This document shows, one piece after another, positions 22,914 through 31,972 of a stretch of DNA of 64,000 nt (positions within the stretch are counted from its first letter, which is position 1; each line of letters starts with the position of its first letter). This stretch comes from Bacillus sp. S3 (GTDB lineage: Bacteria; Bacillota; Bacilli; Bacillales; Cytobacillaceae), in contig NZ_CP039727.1 of NCBI RefSeq assembly GCF_005154805.1, positions 1,299,501 to 1,363,500 on the forward strand, given 5' to 3'. Below the pieces are notes generated by a model that had not been told where the DNA came from, made no database searches, and was given only the letters and a program-made list of their open reading frames with translations. Both the position numbers and the translations under genes were made by a program.

Positions 22914-23921
22914 ATGTTAACATACACAGTCCGTCGTATCCTAGCGTTATTTCCGGTATTAATCGGGATGACACTTGTTGTTTTTGCCATTATTCATGCG
23001 ATTCCCGGGAATCCGGCCCAAGTCATTCTTGGACAGAGGGCAACGAAAGAAGCGATTGCTAATTTGACAGCACAACTTGGATTGGACAGGCCATGGTACA
23101 TACAGTATTTCGATTATATAAAATCTCTGCTGCAGGGTGATTTGGGTGTATCTCTCGAAACCAGGCTGCCTATTAATCAAGAAATATGGCCTTACTTAGC
23201 TGCCACATTGGAACTAACCATAGTAGCCATGATCATCGCCATCATTATTGGCGTTAACGCGGGGATCATCAGCGCATGGTTTTCCAATTCATGGTTTGAT
23301 TATATCGCCATGGTGCTCGCTCTAATCGGCGTGTCAATGCCGATTTTTTGGCTTGGCTTAATGGAACAATGGGCTTTTTCGATTGAATTAGGCTGGCTGC
23401 CGACCACGGGTAGAGAGGATGTAAGGGATCCGATTACGGCGATAACCAACCTTTATATGATTGATACATTACTTCAGGGCAGATTTGATCAATTTGTAAC
23501 CGTTATCAAGTATATTATTTTACCAAGCATTGCCCTAGCCACCATCCCGATGGCGATTATTGCAAGGATGACAAGGGCAACCATGCTTGAGGTAATGAAA
23601 TCTGATTATATTCGCACCGCGAGGGCAAAAGGACTTAGGATGTTCTGGGTTGTGTACAAGCATTCGCTTAAAAATGCTATTATCCCCGTGCTGACAGTTA
23701 TTGGTCTTCAAACAGGCCTCTTATTGGGTGGAGCCATTTTAACAGAAACCATCTTCAGCTGGCCAGGAATTGGCCGTTATCTTTACGATGCAATTGGCTA
23801 TCGTGATTATCCCGTTATTCAGTCCGGTATCTTAATCATTGCAGCCATCTTTGTCCTCATTAATCTAATTGTGGATCTATTATATGTCTTCGTGGATCCA
23901 AGAATAAAATATTCTAAGTAA
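22914..23921 (+). CDS. Di/oligopeptide ABC transporter permease (DppB/OppB type)
   Basis: 335 residues, six membrane helices. The N-terminal YTVRRILALFPVLIGMTLVVF and HAIPGNPA are typical of DppB, and the EAA loop is DYIRTARAKGLRMFWVVYKH near residues 225-244. I use ATG 22914 because GAGGTG lies 6-7 bases upstream; the GTG at 22905 is part of that site. The gene follows the five-copy repeat array and is 13 bases before the next permease gene. It forms the channel with the DppC-type protein. Confidence 0.9.
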   Translation: MLTYTVRRILALFPVLIGMTLVVFAIIHAIPGNPAQVILGQRATKEAIANLTAQLGLDRPWYIQYFDYIKSLLQGDLGVSLETRLPINQEIWPYLAATLELTIVAMIIAIIIGVNAGIISAWFSNSWFDYIAMVLALIGVSMPIFWLGLMEQWAFSIELGWLPTTGREDVRDPITAITNLYMIDTLLQGRFDQFVTVIKYIILPSIALATIPMAIIARMTRATMLEVMKSDYIRTARAKGLRMFWVVYKHSLKNAIIPVLTVIGLQTGLLLGGAILTETIFSWPGIGRYLYDAIGYRDYPVIQSGILIIAAIFVLINLIVDLLYVFVDPRIKYSK

Positions 23922-23934
23922 GGAGGGATCTAGT

Positions 23935-24834
23935 GTGGCAGAACTGGCAAAAAACACTGCAGATGTCTCGCCGATACTGACTGAGGACAAGCAGATTTCT
24001 CCATGGAGAGAGGCGTGGCAATCCTTTTATAAAAATCGATTAGCACTGGCAGGATTATGTATTGTCCTCTTTTTTATCATTATTGCCATCATCGCACCGT
24101 TGATCGCGCCTTATGGCTTTAAAGAGGTGGTATTGGCTGACCGGATGCAGGCACCATCAAGCAAGCATTGGTTCGGCACCGATGATTTCGGGCGCGATAT
24201 TTTTTCACGAGTCATTTATGGGGCGCGGATATCTTTATGGGTTGGATTTTTTTCGGTATTAGGATCTGTTATCTTTGGGACGTTGCTTGGAATTGTCGCC
24301 GGATACTATGGGCGCTGGGTGGATGCGATCATCTCGCGTATCTTTGACGTCATGCTGGCCTTTCCAAGCATCCTGTTAGCGATTGCCGTTGTTGCAATCC
24401 TTGGACCATCACTGAAAAATGCTCTAATTGCAATTGCTGTAATCAACATTCCTAATTTTGGCCGGCTCGTCAGATCAAAGGTGTTGAGTGTGAAACAAGA
24501 GGAATATATCATGGCGGCCCGAGCCGTCGGAATGAAAGATACAAGAATACTCTTAAGACATATTTTACCTAACAGCATTTCGCCGGTAATTGTTCAGGCT
24601 ACATTGGCGATTGCGACAGCAATCATCGAAGCAGCTGCCCTAGGGTTCCTCGGATTAGGTGCCCAGCCCCCAACACCGGAATGGGGGAAAATGCTGGCCG
24701 ACTCTAAAAATTACATTACAAACGCACCATGGACTCTATTTTTTCCAGGGATGGCGATCATGCTGACGGTGCTTGGATTTAACTTAATGGGTGATGGATT
24801 ACGGGATGTCCTTGATCCGAAAATGAAAAACTAG
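23935..24834 (+). CDS. Di/oligopeptide ABC transporter permease (DppC/OppC type)
   Basis: 299 residues. The N-terminal cytoplasmic OppC_N segment (SPWREAWQSFYKNRLALAG) is followed by membrane helices, the conserved HWFGTDDFGRDIFSRVIYGA and the EAA loop EYIMAARAVGMKDTRILLRH. Start GTG 23935 has AGGAGGGATC upstream. It is the last gene of the importer. The stop codon lies in the first arm of the terminator hairpin. Confidence 0.9.
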   Translation: MAELAKNTADVSPILTEDKQISPWREAWQSFYKNRLALAGLCIVLFFIIIAIIAPLIAPYGFKEVVLADRMQAPSSKHWFGTDDFGRDIFSRVIYGARISLWVGFFSVLGSVIFGTLLGIVAGYYGRWVDAIISRIFDVMLAFPSILLAIAVVAILGPSLKNALIAIAVINIPNFGRLVRSKVLSVKQEEYIMAARAVGMKDTRILLRHILPNSISPVIVQATLAIATAIIEAAALGFLGLGAQPPTPEWGKMLADSKNYITNAPWTLFFPGMAIMLTVLGFNLMGDGLRDVLDPKMKN

Positions 24835-24862
24835 GAGGTGATCTTTCACTGCCTAGTTTTTT
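24827..24862 (+). terminator. Terminator of the peptide ABC operon
   Basis: AAACTAGG and CCTAGTTT form the stem with six T following. The stop codon TAG is in the stem. Confidence 0.85.
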
Positions 24863-24928
24863 GTGTTTATAGAATAATTATCCTACACTTATTTAGGAAT
24901 ACCCTACTATAGCAACTTTAACTAATGG

Positions 24929-24958
24929 TTGTTTTTAAATAGAATTTAGGGCTATAAT
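24929..24958 (+). promoter_or_regulatory. Predicted sigma-A promoter of aroK-aroD
   Basis: TTGTTT (24929-24934), 18-bp spacer, TATAAT (24953-24958). The start codon of aroK follows 60 bases later. Confidence 0.55.
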
Positions 24959-25017
24959 AATTCCAATTAAATATACTGAAATTTCTAGGAATTATCCTTT
25001 AGGGGGATTGAAAAAGG

Positions 25018-25542
25018 TTGAATAATGATAGAGAAAAAAGCATTGTATTTATAGGATTCATGGGTGTCGGGAAAACAACTATCGGCAAGCTGGTAGCTCA
25101 AAAAATGGGCCGTGATTTCATTGATGTAGATGAAGAAATTGAAAAGGAATATAAAATGAAGGTATCAGAAATTTTTGCCGAAATTGGTGAAAAGGCCTTT
25201 CGTGAAAAAGAGAAAAGTGTCATTACCAGTCTATGCGAACAGAAAGGCAAGGTTTTATCTTTAGGCGGCGGTGCATTTTTGCAAGAAGACATCAAAAAGG
25301 TTTGTATGTCTTCTAGTTTTGTTATTTTCCTAGATTTATCTTTTGAAAATTGGCAAGAACGGATCAACCTAATCATTGACAGCCGCCCGGTTTTGCAAGG
25401 AAAGTCATTTGCCGAAATGGAAGAGCTTTTTTATAAAAGACAGGAATTTTATGTGAATCATCATTTAAAGGTGGATACCGATAACAAGGACGCAGAAGAA
25501 GTTGCCGATTTAATAATAAATGCTTTAATCGAGAAGGTGTGA
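25018..25542 (+). CDS. aroK: Shikimate kinase
   Basis: 174 residues, the usual size. It phosphorylates shikimate at the 3-hydroxyl with ATP in the chorismate pathway. Walker A GFMGVGKT is at residues 13-20, the shikimate-binding Asp pair in DFIDVDEEIE near 35-40, Arg in KAFREKE near 61, and the GGGAFLQ segment near 83. The adenine-binding Arg-Pro lies in DSRPVLQG. The start is TTG 25018, eight bases after AGGGGGATTG; no in-frame ATG comes before the P-loop. Its end overlaps or touches aroD, suggesting coupled translation. Confidence 0.92.
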   Translation: MNNDREKSIVFIGFMGVGKTTIGKLVAQKMGRDFIDVDEEIEKEYKMKVSEIFAEIGEKAFREKEKSVITSLCEQKGKVLSLGGGAFLQEDIKKVCMSSSFVIFLDLSFENWQERINLIIDSRPVLQGKSFAEMEELFYKRQEFYVNHHLKVDTDNKDAEEVADLIINALIEKV

Positions 25543-25544
25543 TG

Positions 25545-26309
25545 ATGAAAAAAACAGTAACCGTTAAAGGGCTGACAATTGGTGAAGGTGCACCGAAAAT
25601 CTGTGTCCCTATGGTTGGGAAAAATCTTGTGCAATTAAAAGATGAAGCAGCGTATTTAAAAAACTTGGATTTAGATCTTGTTGAATGGCGTGTTGATTTT
25701 TTTGAACATGTGGAACAAATTGAGAAAGTGAAGGAAGCATTGACAGAGATCCGTGGCATTCTTTTGGAAACTCCAATAGTTTTTACGTTTAGAAGTGCAA
25801 AAGAAGGCGGCGAAAAGGCAATCAGCGCTTCTTACTATTTTGAATTAAACAAGGCCATTGCAAAAACTGGCTTGGTGGATATCATTGATGTTGAGTTGTT
25901 TAATGAGGAAAATGATATCAAAACAGTAATTGAAACGGCGCATGCACACAAGGTCTTTGTTATTATCTCTAACCATGATTTTCATAAGACACCATCAAAA
26001 GAGGAAATTGTTTCTCGCTTACGTAAAGCACAGGAATTAAAAGGAGATTTACCGAAAATCGCTGTAATGCCAACAAGTGCGGCTGACGTACTGACACTCT
26101 TAGATGCAACCAACACTATGAACGAACAATACGCCGATAGACCCATTATTACCATGTCCATGGCAGGCACGGGAGTCATCAGCCGCCTAGCCGGCGAAAT
26201 ATTTGGTTCAGCACTGACCTTTGGGGCGGCAAAGAAAGCATCTGCACCTGGTCAAATAGACGTAGCCGATTTACGGAAGGTAATAAACCTTTTACATTCA
26301 AATTTATAA
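25545..26309 (+). CDS. aroD: 3-dehydroquinate dehydratase, type I
   Basis: 254 residues, the Schiff-base type enzyme that converts 3-dehydroquinate to 3-dehydroshikimate two steps before shikimate kinase. The catalytic His is in SNHDFHKTP (about 144) and the Schiff-base Lys in LPKIAVMP (about 171); LDLVEWRVDFFE carries the conserved Glu-Trp-Arg. Three starts in frame are adjacent (GTG 25539, ATG 25542, ATG 25545); AAGGTG is best spaced for the last. It forms a two-gene unit with aroK and ends at a hairpin. Confidence 0.92.
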   Translation: MKKTVTVKGLTIGEGAPKICVPMVGKNLVQLKDEAAYLKNLDLDLVEWRVDFFEHVEQIEKVKEALTEIRGILLETPIVFTFRSAKEGGEKAISASYYFELNKAIAKTGLVDIIDVELFNEENDIKTVIETAHAHKVFVIISNHDFHKTPSKEEIVSRLRKAQELKGDLPKIAVMPTSAADVLTLLDATNTMNEQYADRPIITMSMAGTGVISRLAGEIFGSALTFGAAKKASAPGQIDVADLRKVINLLHSNL

Positions 26310-26358
26310 ACAAAAAAGTACTACCCTTAGTTAAAGAATTTTTAATGCTATGGAATTT

Positions 26359-26388
26359 GAAGGGACATTGATGTGTTCCTTCTTTTAT
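26359..26388 (+). terminator. Terminator of aroK-aroD
   Basis: GAAGGGACA pairs with TGTTCCTTC (one G-T) and is followed by TTTTATTT. Confidence 0.8.
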
Positions 26389-26431
26389 TTGTAAAAATGA
26401 ATAAAAAATGCATAATTTTTTCTGTAATTAA

Positions 26432-26445
26432 TGTAAGCGTTTGCA
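26432..26445 (+). promoter_or_regulatory. cre-like CcpA site upstream of argC
   Basis: TGTAAGCGTTTGCA fits the cre consensus TGTAANCGNTNNCA at every fixed position. It lies about 54-67 bp upstream of the predicted argC -35, a place more common for activation than for roadblock repression; direction is not decided. Confidence 0.6.
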
Positions 26446-26498
26446 TAAATAAATTATTAATTTATTTATAAAAACTGAAAATTTAAGTTGTTTTACCG

Positions 26499-26534
26499 TT
26501 GCATAATTATATATACGTATGTATAATAATTCAT
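26499..26534 (+). promoter_or_regulatory. Predicted argC promoter overlapped by two ARG-box-like sites
   Basis: TTGCAT (26499-26504), 17-bp spacer, TATAAT (26522-26527). Two AT-rich palindromic sites, TTGCATAATTATATAT (26499-26514) and ATGTATAATAATTCAT (26519-26534), are centred 20 bp apart and cover the -35 and -10. They resemble ARG boxes bound by AhrC/ArgR, so arginine would block RNA polymerase here. Confidence 0.7.
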
Positions 26535-26563
26535 TATAAAAGGAACGCGGGAGTTGAAAATAT

Positions 26564-27601
26564 TTGAAAGCTTGTATTATTGGTGGTACTGGTTATGGCT
26601 CAATTGAACTTATTCGGCTAATTAATAAACATCCATATTTAGAGATTGGTACCGTTATTTCCAATTCCCAATCGGGAACTAATTTTAGCGATATATATCC
26701 ACATCTTACAAACATAGTAGAACAGACACTTGAAACTTTTGATGCAAAAAAAATTTCGGAAACAAATGACATAGTGTTTTTAGCAACACCCTCTGGTGTG
26801 AGTTCCAAACTTGTCCCATCCCTTATAGAAAATGGCATTAAATGTATTGATTTATCGGGTGATTTCCGTTTGGAATCTTCGGAAGACTACGAAAAGTGGT
26901 ATAAACATATACCAGCAGATGAGGAATATCTTAAACAGGCAACCTATGGTTTAAGCGAAATATACACGGAAAAAATAAAGACTGCTAACATAATTGCCAA
27001 TCCCGGATGCTATCCGACTGCGACGACACTTGGACTTTTACCGATTCTTAAAACTGAATTGGCTGATGAAAAAACAATCATCATCGATGCAAAATCAGGA
27101 GTATCGGGAGCAGGAAGAGGACTTTCTTTAACAGCACATTATGCGGAAATCAATGAGAATCTTAGAGCGTACAAATTGGGTGCCCACCAGCATATTCCAG
27201 AAATTGAACAAGTGCTTCAGGATGAAACAGGCAATCCAATTACTGTCACTTTCTCGACACACTTGGTACCTATGACACGGGGAATCATGTGCACGATATA
27301 TGTAAATTTAAAAGAAAATCTTTCTACTAATGAGATTCACCAAATATACAGTGAGTTTTATAAAAATAAACGATTTGTTAGAGTTAGGCCGGAAGGAAAT
27401 GTACCGGCGACAAAAGAAGTTATTGGCTCAAACTATTGCGATATCGGCCTACATGTTGATCCAAGAACCAATCGATTAACGATCATTTCCGTCATCGACA
27501 ATTTAGTAAAAGGTGCGGCTGGCCAGGCGATTCAAAATGCAAATATAATGAACGGCTGGGATGAACAGGCAGGACTTGAATTTATCCCAATGTACCCATA
27601 A
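26564..27601 (+). CDS. argC: N-acetyl-gamma-glutamyl-phosphate reductase
   Basis: 345 residues. It reduces N-acetylglutamyl phosphate to the semialdehyde with NADPH, step three of arginine synthesis. The nucleotide-binding GGTGYGSIELIRLI is at the N-terminus and the catalytic Cys149 is in NPGCYPT; HQHIPEIEQ provides the second active-site region. The canonical Ala of GATGYxGxE is missing here (the protein reads GGTGYGSIE). Start TTG 26564 has GGGAG ten bases upstream. It is first in the argCJBD-carAB-argF operon. Confidence 0.95.
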   Translation: MKACIIGGTGYGSIELIRLINKHPYLEIGTVISNSQSGTNFSDIYPHLTNIVEQTLETFDAKKISETNDIVFLATPSGVSSKLVPSLIENGIKCIDLSGDFRLESSEDYEKWYKHIPADEEYLKQATYGLSEIYTEKIKTANIIANPGCYPTATTLGLLPILKTELADEKTIIIDAKSGVSGAGRGLSLTAHYAEINENLRAYKLGAHQHIPEIEQVLQDETGNPITVTFSTHLVPMTRGIMCTIYVNLKENLSTNEIHQIYSEFYKNKRFVRVRPEGNVPATKEVIGSNYCDIGLHVDPRTNRLTIISVIDNLVKGAAGQAIQNANIMNGWDEQAGLEFIPMYP

Positions 27602-27650
27602 AGAGTACTAGTTTTATAGTCAAACAGAGGAATTTAAAGGGGGAAAAAAA

Positions 27651-28880
27651 ATGACACAGGCAATATCAACAAATGAAATCACTATCCTAGAGAAAGAAAG
27701 TGTTACTCTGCCTAAAGGCTATAAAGCTGGCGGTATGCATTGTGGAATAAAAAGAAAAAGACTTGATTTAGGGTATATTGTTTCCAAAGTACCAGCAACT
27801 GTTGCGGGGGTATATACAACTAATTTATTTCAGGCAGCTCCACTTACAGTTACCCAAGAAAGTATTGCAATAGAAAATAAAACACAAGCGATACTCGTTA
27901 ATTCAGGTAACGCAAATGCCTGCACTGGCGAGCAAGGAATCGCTGATGCACTTGAAATGCAAAAGGAATTCGCTAATGAACTAGGAATTCAAGAACATTT
28001 AGTTGCCGTTACATCAACAGGGGTAATCGGTGAACTTTTACCAATGGATAAAATTAAAACGGGCATTAAGCAAATACTGCAGAATGAATATGAAAACGAA
28101 GAAAACTTTAAACAAGCAATCTTAACAACAGATACATGTAAAAAGGAAATTGCCGTACAGTTTGCTATTGACGGAAAAAAGGTGAGCATTGGCGGTACAT
28201 CCAAGGGGTCTGGAATGATTCATCCGAACATGGCAACAATGCTTGGTTTCGTCACAACAGATGCAGATGTTGCCCATGAGGATCTTCTAAATGCATTAAG
28301 AGAAGTTACAAACACAACATTCAATATGATAACCGTTGATGGTGATACCAGCACGAACGACATGGTGTTAGTAATGGCAAACGGCCTAGCTGAGAATAAC
28401 CAACTGACAAAAGAACATCCTGAATGGGATATTTTTAAACAAGGCTTACAAATTGTTTGTGAATCACTTGCTAAAAAAATTGCCCGCGATGGCGAAGGAG
28501 CAACAAAGCTAGTTGAAGTGCAAGTTGACGGGGCATATAGTCTGGATGCAGCAAGAGCAGTTGGAAAATCAATCATTTCTTCTAATCTTGTAAAAACAGC
28601 TATTTATGGTACGGATCCAAACTGGGGAAGAATCGTTACGGCAATTGGCTACAGCGGTGTACCAGTAAAACCAAATGCAATAAAGGTTTCAATTGGGCCT
28701 TTCACTGTATTCGAAAACGGTCTGCCAAGTCAATTTGTTGAAGAAGAAGTAAAGGAATACTTAGAATCAGAAAATGTCAAATTGATTGTTAAATTAAACC
28801 AAGGTGATTACAGTGCAACTGCCTGGGGATGTGATTTAACGTATGACTACGTGAAAATCAACGCATCCTACCGCACTTAA
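27651..28880 (+). CDS. argJ: Glutamate N-acetyltransferase / amino-acid acetyltransferase
   Basis: 409 residues. ArgJ moves the acetyl group from N-acetylornithine to glutamate, recycling it; many Bacillus enzymes also use acetyl-CoA for the first step. The precursor cleaves itself before the Thr of KGSGMIHPNMATML (Thr196), which becomes the nucleophile, producing alpha and beta chains. The oxyanion-region TSTGVIGE near 122-129 is intact. No separate argA gene is seen, consistent with a bifunctional ArgJ. It is separated from argC by 49 bases. Confidence 0.95.
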   Translation: MTQAISTNEITILEKESVTLPKGYKAGGMHCGIKRKRLDLGYIVSKVPATVAGVYTTNLFQAAPLTVTQESIAIENKTQAILVNSGNANACTGEQGIADALEMQKEFANELGIQEHLVAVTSTGVIGELLPMDKIKTGIKQILQNEYENEENFKQAILTTDTCKKEIAVQFAIDGKKVSIGGTSKGSGMIHPNMATMLGFVTTDADVAHEDLLNALREVTNTTFNMITVDGDTSTNDMVLVMANGLAENNQLTKEHPEWDIFKQGLQIVCESLAKKIARDGEGATKLVEVQVDGAYSLDAARAVGKSIISSNLVKTAIYGTDPNWGRIVTAIGYSGVPVKPNAIKVSIGPFTVFENGLPSQFVEEEVKEYLESENVKLIVKLNQGDYSATAWGCDLTYDYVKINASYRT

Positions 28881-28892
28881 GGGGGAACTGGA

Positions 28893-29690
28893 ATGAAATA
28901 TTTAGTCATTAAGTGTGGTGGTAGTGTGTTAGATAATCTGCCAAGGTCATTTTTCGAAGATGTGGTTAAAATGCACCAATCTGAAGAGTGGACGCCTATT
29001 ATAGTACATGGCGGCGGACCGCTTATCACCTCACTGTTAAAAAGCCTAAACGTTGAAACCAAATTCGTGAATGGTCTCAGAGTAACGGACCATAAAGTTT
29101 TAGATGTAGTGGAAATGGTCTTAAGTGGATCTGTAAATAAGCAAGTTGTCCGAAATATTGTTGAGGTCGGAGGAAACGCCGTTGGCATTAGTGGTGTCGA
29201 TGGCGGCCTTCTTAAGGCAATACCCACGGAAAATGCCAAAACACTAGGTTTTGTCGGAGACGTTGTGGAAGTAAATCACAGCGTCATAGAAGGTATTGTC
29301 AATCAAGGATATATTCCTGTCATCTCCCCAGTTGGAATCGATGCAAGCGGCCAGCGTTACAACATTAACGGTGACATCGCCGCATCTGCCATTGCCAAAG
29401 CTCTAGGAGCGAACCTATGCTTTATCAGTGATATTCCAGGGATTTTAGTCGAAAAAGATGGTGTGAAAACCAAAGTTGATAAAGTATCAAAACAAATTAT
29501 TGAAGAAATGATTGATAATCAAACGATATACGGCGGTATGATTCCAAAGGTAAAAGCTGCAATTGACGGTCTTGTACATAATATACCAGAAGTAGGAATC
29601 ATCAACGGTTTTGAGAAAAATAGCTTACTAGATTATACAAACGGTAAAAAAGTCGGAACAAAAATAGTCTTAGAAGAGGTGATTGCATAA
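28893..29690 (+). CDS. argB: Acetylglutamate kinase
   Basis: 265 residues of the amino-acid kinase family; phosphorylates N-acetylglutamate. VIKCGGS at residues 4-10 with Lys7 is the phosphate-binding site, VHGGGPLI near 40 binds substrate, and INGDIAASAIAKAL near 164-177 lies in the nucleotide side. It lacks the N-terminal extension that makes some ArgB enzymes hexameric and arginine-sensitive, so feedback by arginine may act elsewhere. The stop overlaps the argD start by one base. Confidence 0.95.
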   Translation: MKYLVIKCGGSVLDNLPRSFFEDVVKMHQSEEWTPIIVHGGGPLITSLLKSLNVETKFVNGLRVTDHKVLDVVEMVLSGSVNKQVVRNIVEVGGNAVGISGVDGGLLKAIPTENAKTLGFVGDVVEVNHSVIEGIVNQGYIPVISPVGIDASGQRYNINGDIAASAIAKALGANLCFISDIPGILVEKDGVKTKVDKVSKQIIEEMIDNQTIYGGMIPKVKAAIDGLVHNIPEVGIINGFEKNSLLDYTNGKKVGTKIVLEEVIA

Positions 29691-30889
29691 TGGCGACGAA
29701 TACATCTGTCTCTCAAATCTCACCAGTAATGGCAACGTACGCCCGCTTCCCGATTACCCTTACAAAAGGAAAAGGAAGTTATGTTTGGGATGACCAAGGA
29801 AACCAATATTTAGATTTTACTTCGGGGATCGCCACCTGTAACCTTGGCCATGTTCCCGACTCGGTAAAAGAAAAACTCGAAGAGCAATTGCAGAATTTAT
29901 GGCACTGCTCAAATCTCTACAACATTCCGAACCAAGAGCAGTTGGCAGGCTTACTTACTGCTAATAGCTGCGGTGATCAAGTTTTCTTCTGCAATAGTGG
30001 GGCAGAAGCAAACGAAGCGGCCATCAAGTTAGCAAGAAGATATGCCAACAAGGTTAAGGGCAGCGGTTCAGCGGAAGTCGTCACCTTCCAGCAATCATTT
30101 CATGGCAGAACCTTAGCCACCTTAACGGCAACCGGCCAAGAAAAAATCCAACAGGGATTTTCACCACTCATGCCGGGGTTTAGCTACCTGCCGTTCAACG
30201 ACAGCGAAGCACTTGATAAACTTTCGAAAATCAAACCAGCAGCGGTACTACTGGAGCTAGTCCAAGGCGAAGGCGGAGTTATTCCTGCAAATCCGGAATG
30301 GGTAAAAAAACTTGCCCAAATGTGTAAAGAGAACAATATCTTGCTCATGGTCGATGAAATTCAAACAGGCATCGGCCGAACGGGCACCCTTTTTGCCTAC
30401 GAGCAATACGGCATTGAACCGGATGTCATCAGCATTGCCAAAGGTCTTGGCTCAGGATTTCCAATCGGCGCGATTATTGCCAAGGAAGAAGCAGCCAAAG
30501 GCTTTGAACCAGGCAGCCACGGCAGTACATTTGGCGGAAATCCATTAGCTACAGCAGCAGGGGTTGCTACTGTTACCTATATCCTTACTAGTAAATTATT
30601 AGAATCGGTAAATGAAATGTCGGCGTACCTCGACCTTCAACTTCAAGGTTTCAAGGAAAAGTACTCACTAATAAAAGAAATCCGTGGCAAAGGACTATTA
30701 AAAGGATTGGTTGTCGAGGGTAATGCCGGAGAAATAGTCCAAAAGGCAATCAAAAATAACCTACTTATTTTAACAGCGGGTCCGAATGTTTTACGGGTAT
30801 TACCACCGTTAACGGTAACAAAAGAAGAGATTAACGAGTTTGTAAATATATTGGAAAATGTATTCCGAAGTACAGAGAAAGGCGTGTGA
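29690..30889 (+). CDS. argD: Acetylornithine aminotransferase
   Basis: 399 residues, class III PLP aminotransferase. It converts N-acetylglutamate semialdehyde to N-acetylornithine with glutamate as donor. Landmarks: CNSGAEANEAAIKLAR (phosphate binding) near 100-115, LMVDEIQTGIGRTG with the PLP Asp, and the PLP Lys in ISIAKGLGSGFPIGA near 250. The ATG shares its A with the argB stop, so the genes are coupled; carA begins directly after its stop. Confidence 0.95.
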   Translation: MATNTSVSQISPVMATYARFPITLTKGKGSYVWDDQGNQYLDFTSGIATCNLGHVPDSVKEKLEEQLQNLWHCSNLYNIPNQEQLAGLLTANSCGDQVFFCNSGAEANEAAIKLARRYANKVKGSGSAEVVTFQQSFHGRTLATLTATGQEKIQQGFSPLMPGFSYLPFNDSEALDKLSKIKPAAVLLELVQGEGGVIPANPEWVKKLAQMCKENNILLMVDEIQTGIGRTGTLFAYEQYGIEPDVISIAKGLGSGFPIGAIIAKEEAAKGFEPGSHGSTFGGNPLATAAGVATVTYILTSKLLESVNEMSAYLDLQLQGFKEKYSLIKEIRGKGLLKGLVVEGNAGEIVQKAIKNNLLILTAGPNVLRVLPPLTVTKEEINEFVNILENVFRSTEKGV

Positions 30890-31972
30890 TTGAACTTGGA
30901 ACAAGGATATCTTACTTTGGAAACAGGAGAAGTATTTGAAGGAGTCCTTATCGGTGCAGAAAAGGATACTCTTGGGGAAGTCGTTTTTAACACGAGCATG
31001 ACCGGATACCAAGAAATTATCACCGATCCTTCGTACGCTGGTCAAATCATAACTTTCTGTTATCCCATCATCGGAAACTATGGAATTAATGCGAATGATG
31101 ATGAAAGCATTACACCTGCCTTATCAGGAGTTGTTATTGGCGACTTATGTGAAACACCCAGCCATTATCAATCGATTGAACCATTCTCAGAAAAACTAAA
31201 ACAGGCGGGAGTTACCGGAATTGCAGGAGTCGATACGAGACTTCTTGTCAAAACAATCCGCAGCCGCGGTACTGTTAAAGGATATCTAAGCCATAAAAAG
31301 ACTTCAAACTTGCCAAAATCAGAAAAGCAGCCATTTTGGGTTGAAAAAGTGTCAACGGAGAAGATTCATTTTTTCAAAAACAATGGACCGCATGTGGTCT
31401 TAATTGATTTTGGCCACAAAAAGTCTATTTTAAATGCGCTATTAGAAGAAAATTGTGCGGTCACACTTGTGCCCTACAACACTCCGTTTGAGAAAATAAA
31501 AGCGTTGAATCCAGATGGTGTCCTGCTAAGCAACGGACCTGGTGATCCAATGGAACTAAAACAGTGGTTCCCGAACATCAAAAAAATCACCCAGGCCTAC
31601 CCAACGCTAGGAATCTGCCTTGGTCATCAGTTAATTGCTTTAGCATATGGGGCGAAAACCACGAAACTTGCTTACGGGCACCGCGGCGGAAATCATCCCG
31701 TTAAGGAACTTAATACTGGAAAGGTGAAAATTACAGCGCAAAATCACAGCTATGTGGTCGTTGACGAAAGTATTGATGAAAACATCTTTTACGTCACATA
31801 CCGCAATGTCAATGACAAATCGATAGAGGGATTAACACATCAAACCTATCCCATTCAAACCGTTCAATTTCATCCGGAAGCCCATCCAGGGCCAAGCGAT
31901 ACCGAATATATTTTGCAAGATTTCGTAAAACAGATAGCATCAGTGGGAGAGACAGTCTATGCCGCTAAATAA
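30890..31972 (+). CDS. carA: Carbamoyl phosphate synthase, small (glutaminase) subunit, arginine operon form
   Basis: 360 residues. The N-terminal carA domain (LTLETGEVFEGVLIG) is followed by a class I glutamine amidotransferase with nucleophile Cys243 in GICLGHQLIALAYG and the His/Glu pair in VQFHPEAHPGP. It supplies ammonia from glutamine to CarB. Start TTG 30890 is in the base directly after the argD stop, with AAAGGCG upstream. As in B. subtilis, the arginine operon has its own pair separate from the pyrimidine enzyme, so it should be repressed by arginine. Confidence 0.93.
   Translation: MNLEQGYLTLETGEVFEGVLIGAEKDTLGEVVFNTSMTGYQEIITDPSYAGQIITFCYPIIGNYGINANDDESITPALSGVVIGDLCETPSHYQSIEPFSEKLKQAGVTGIAGVDTRLLVKTIRSRGTVKGYLSHKKTSNLPKSEKQPFWVEKVSTEKIHFFKNNGPHVVLIDFGHKKSILNALLEENCAVTLVPYNTPFEKIKALNPDGVLLSNGPGDPMELKQWFPNIKKITQAYPTLGICLGHQLIALAYGAKTTKLAYGHRGGNHPVKELNTGKVKITAQNHSYVVVDESIDENIFYVTYRNVNDKSIEGLTHQTYPIQTVQFHPEAHPGPSDTEYILQDFVKQIASVGETVYAAK

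Noticed and set aside
22702..22974. 90-codon minus-strand frame with repeated ISEF/ISAN residues
   Set aside because: The repeated peptide is the antisense translation of the ATTCGCTGATA array; there is no ribosome site and it runs into the permease gene.
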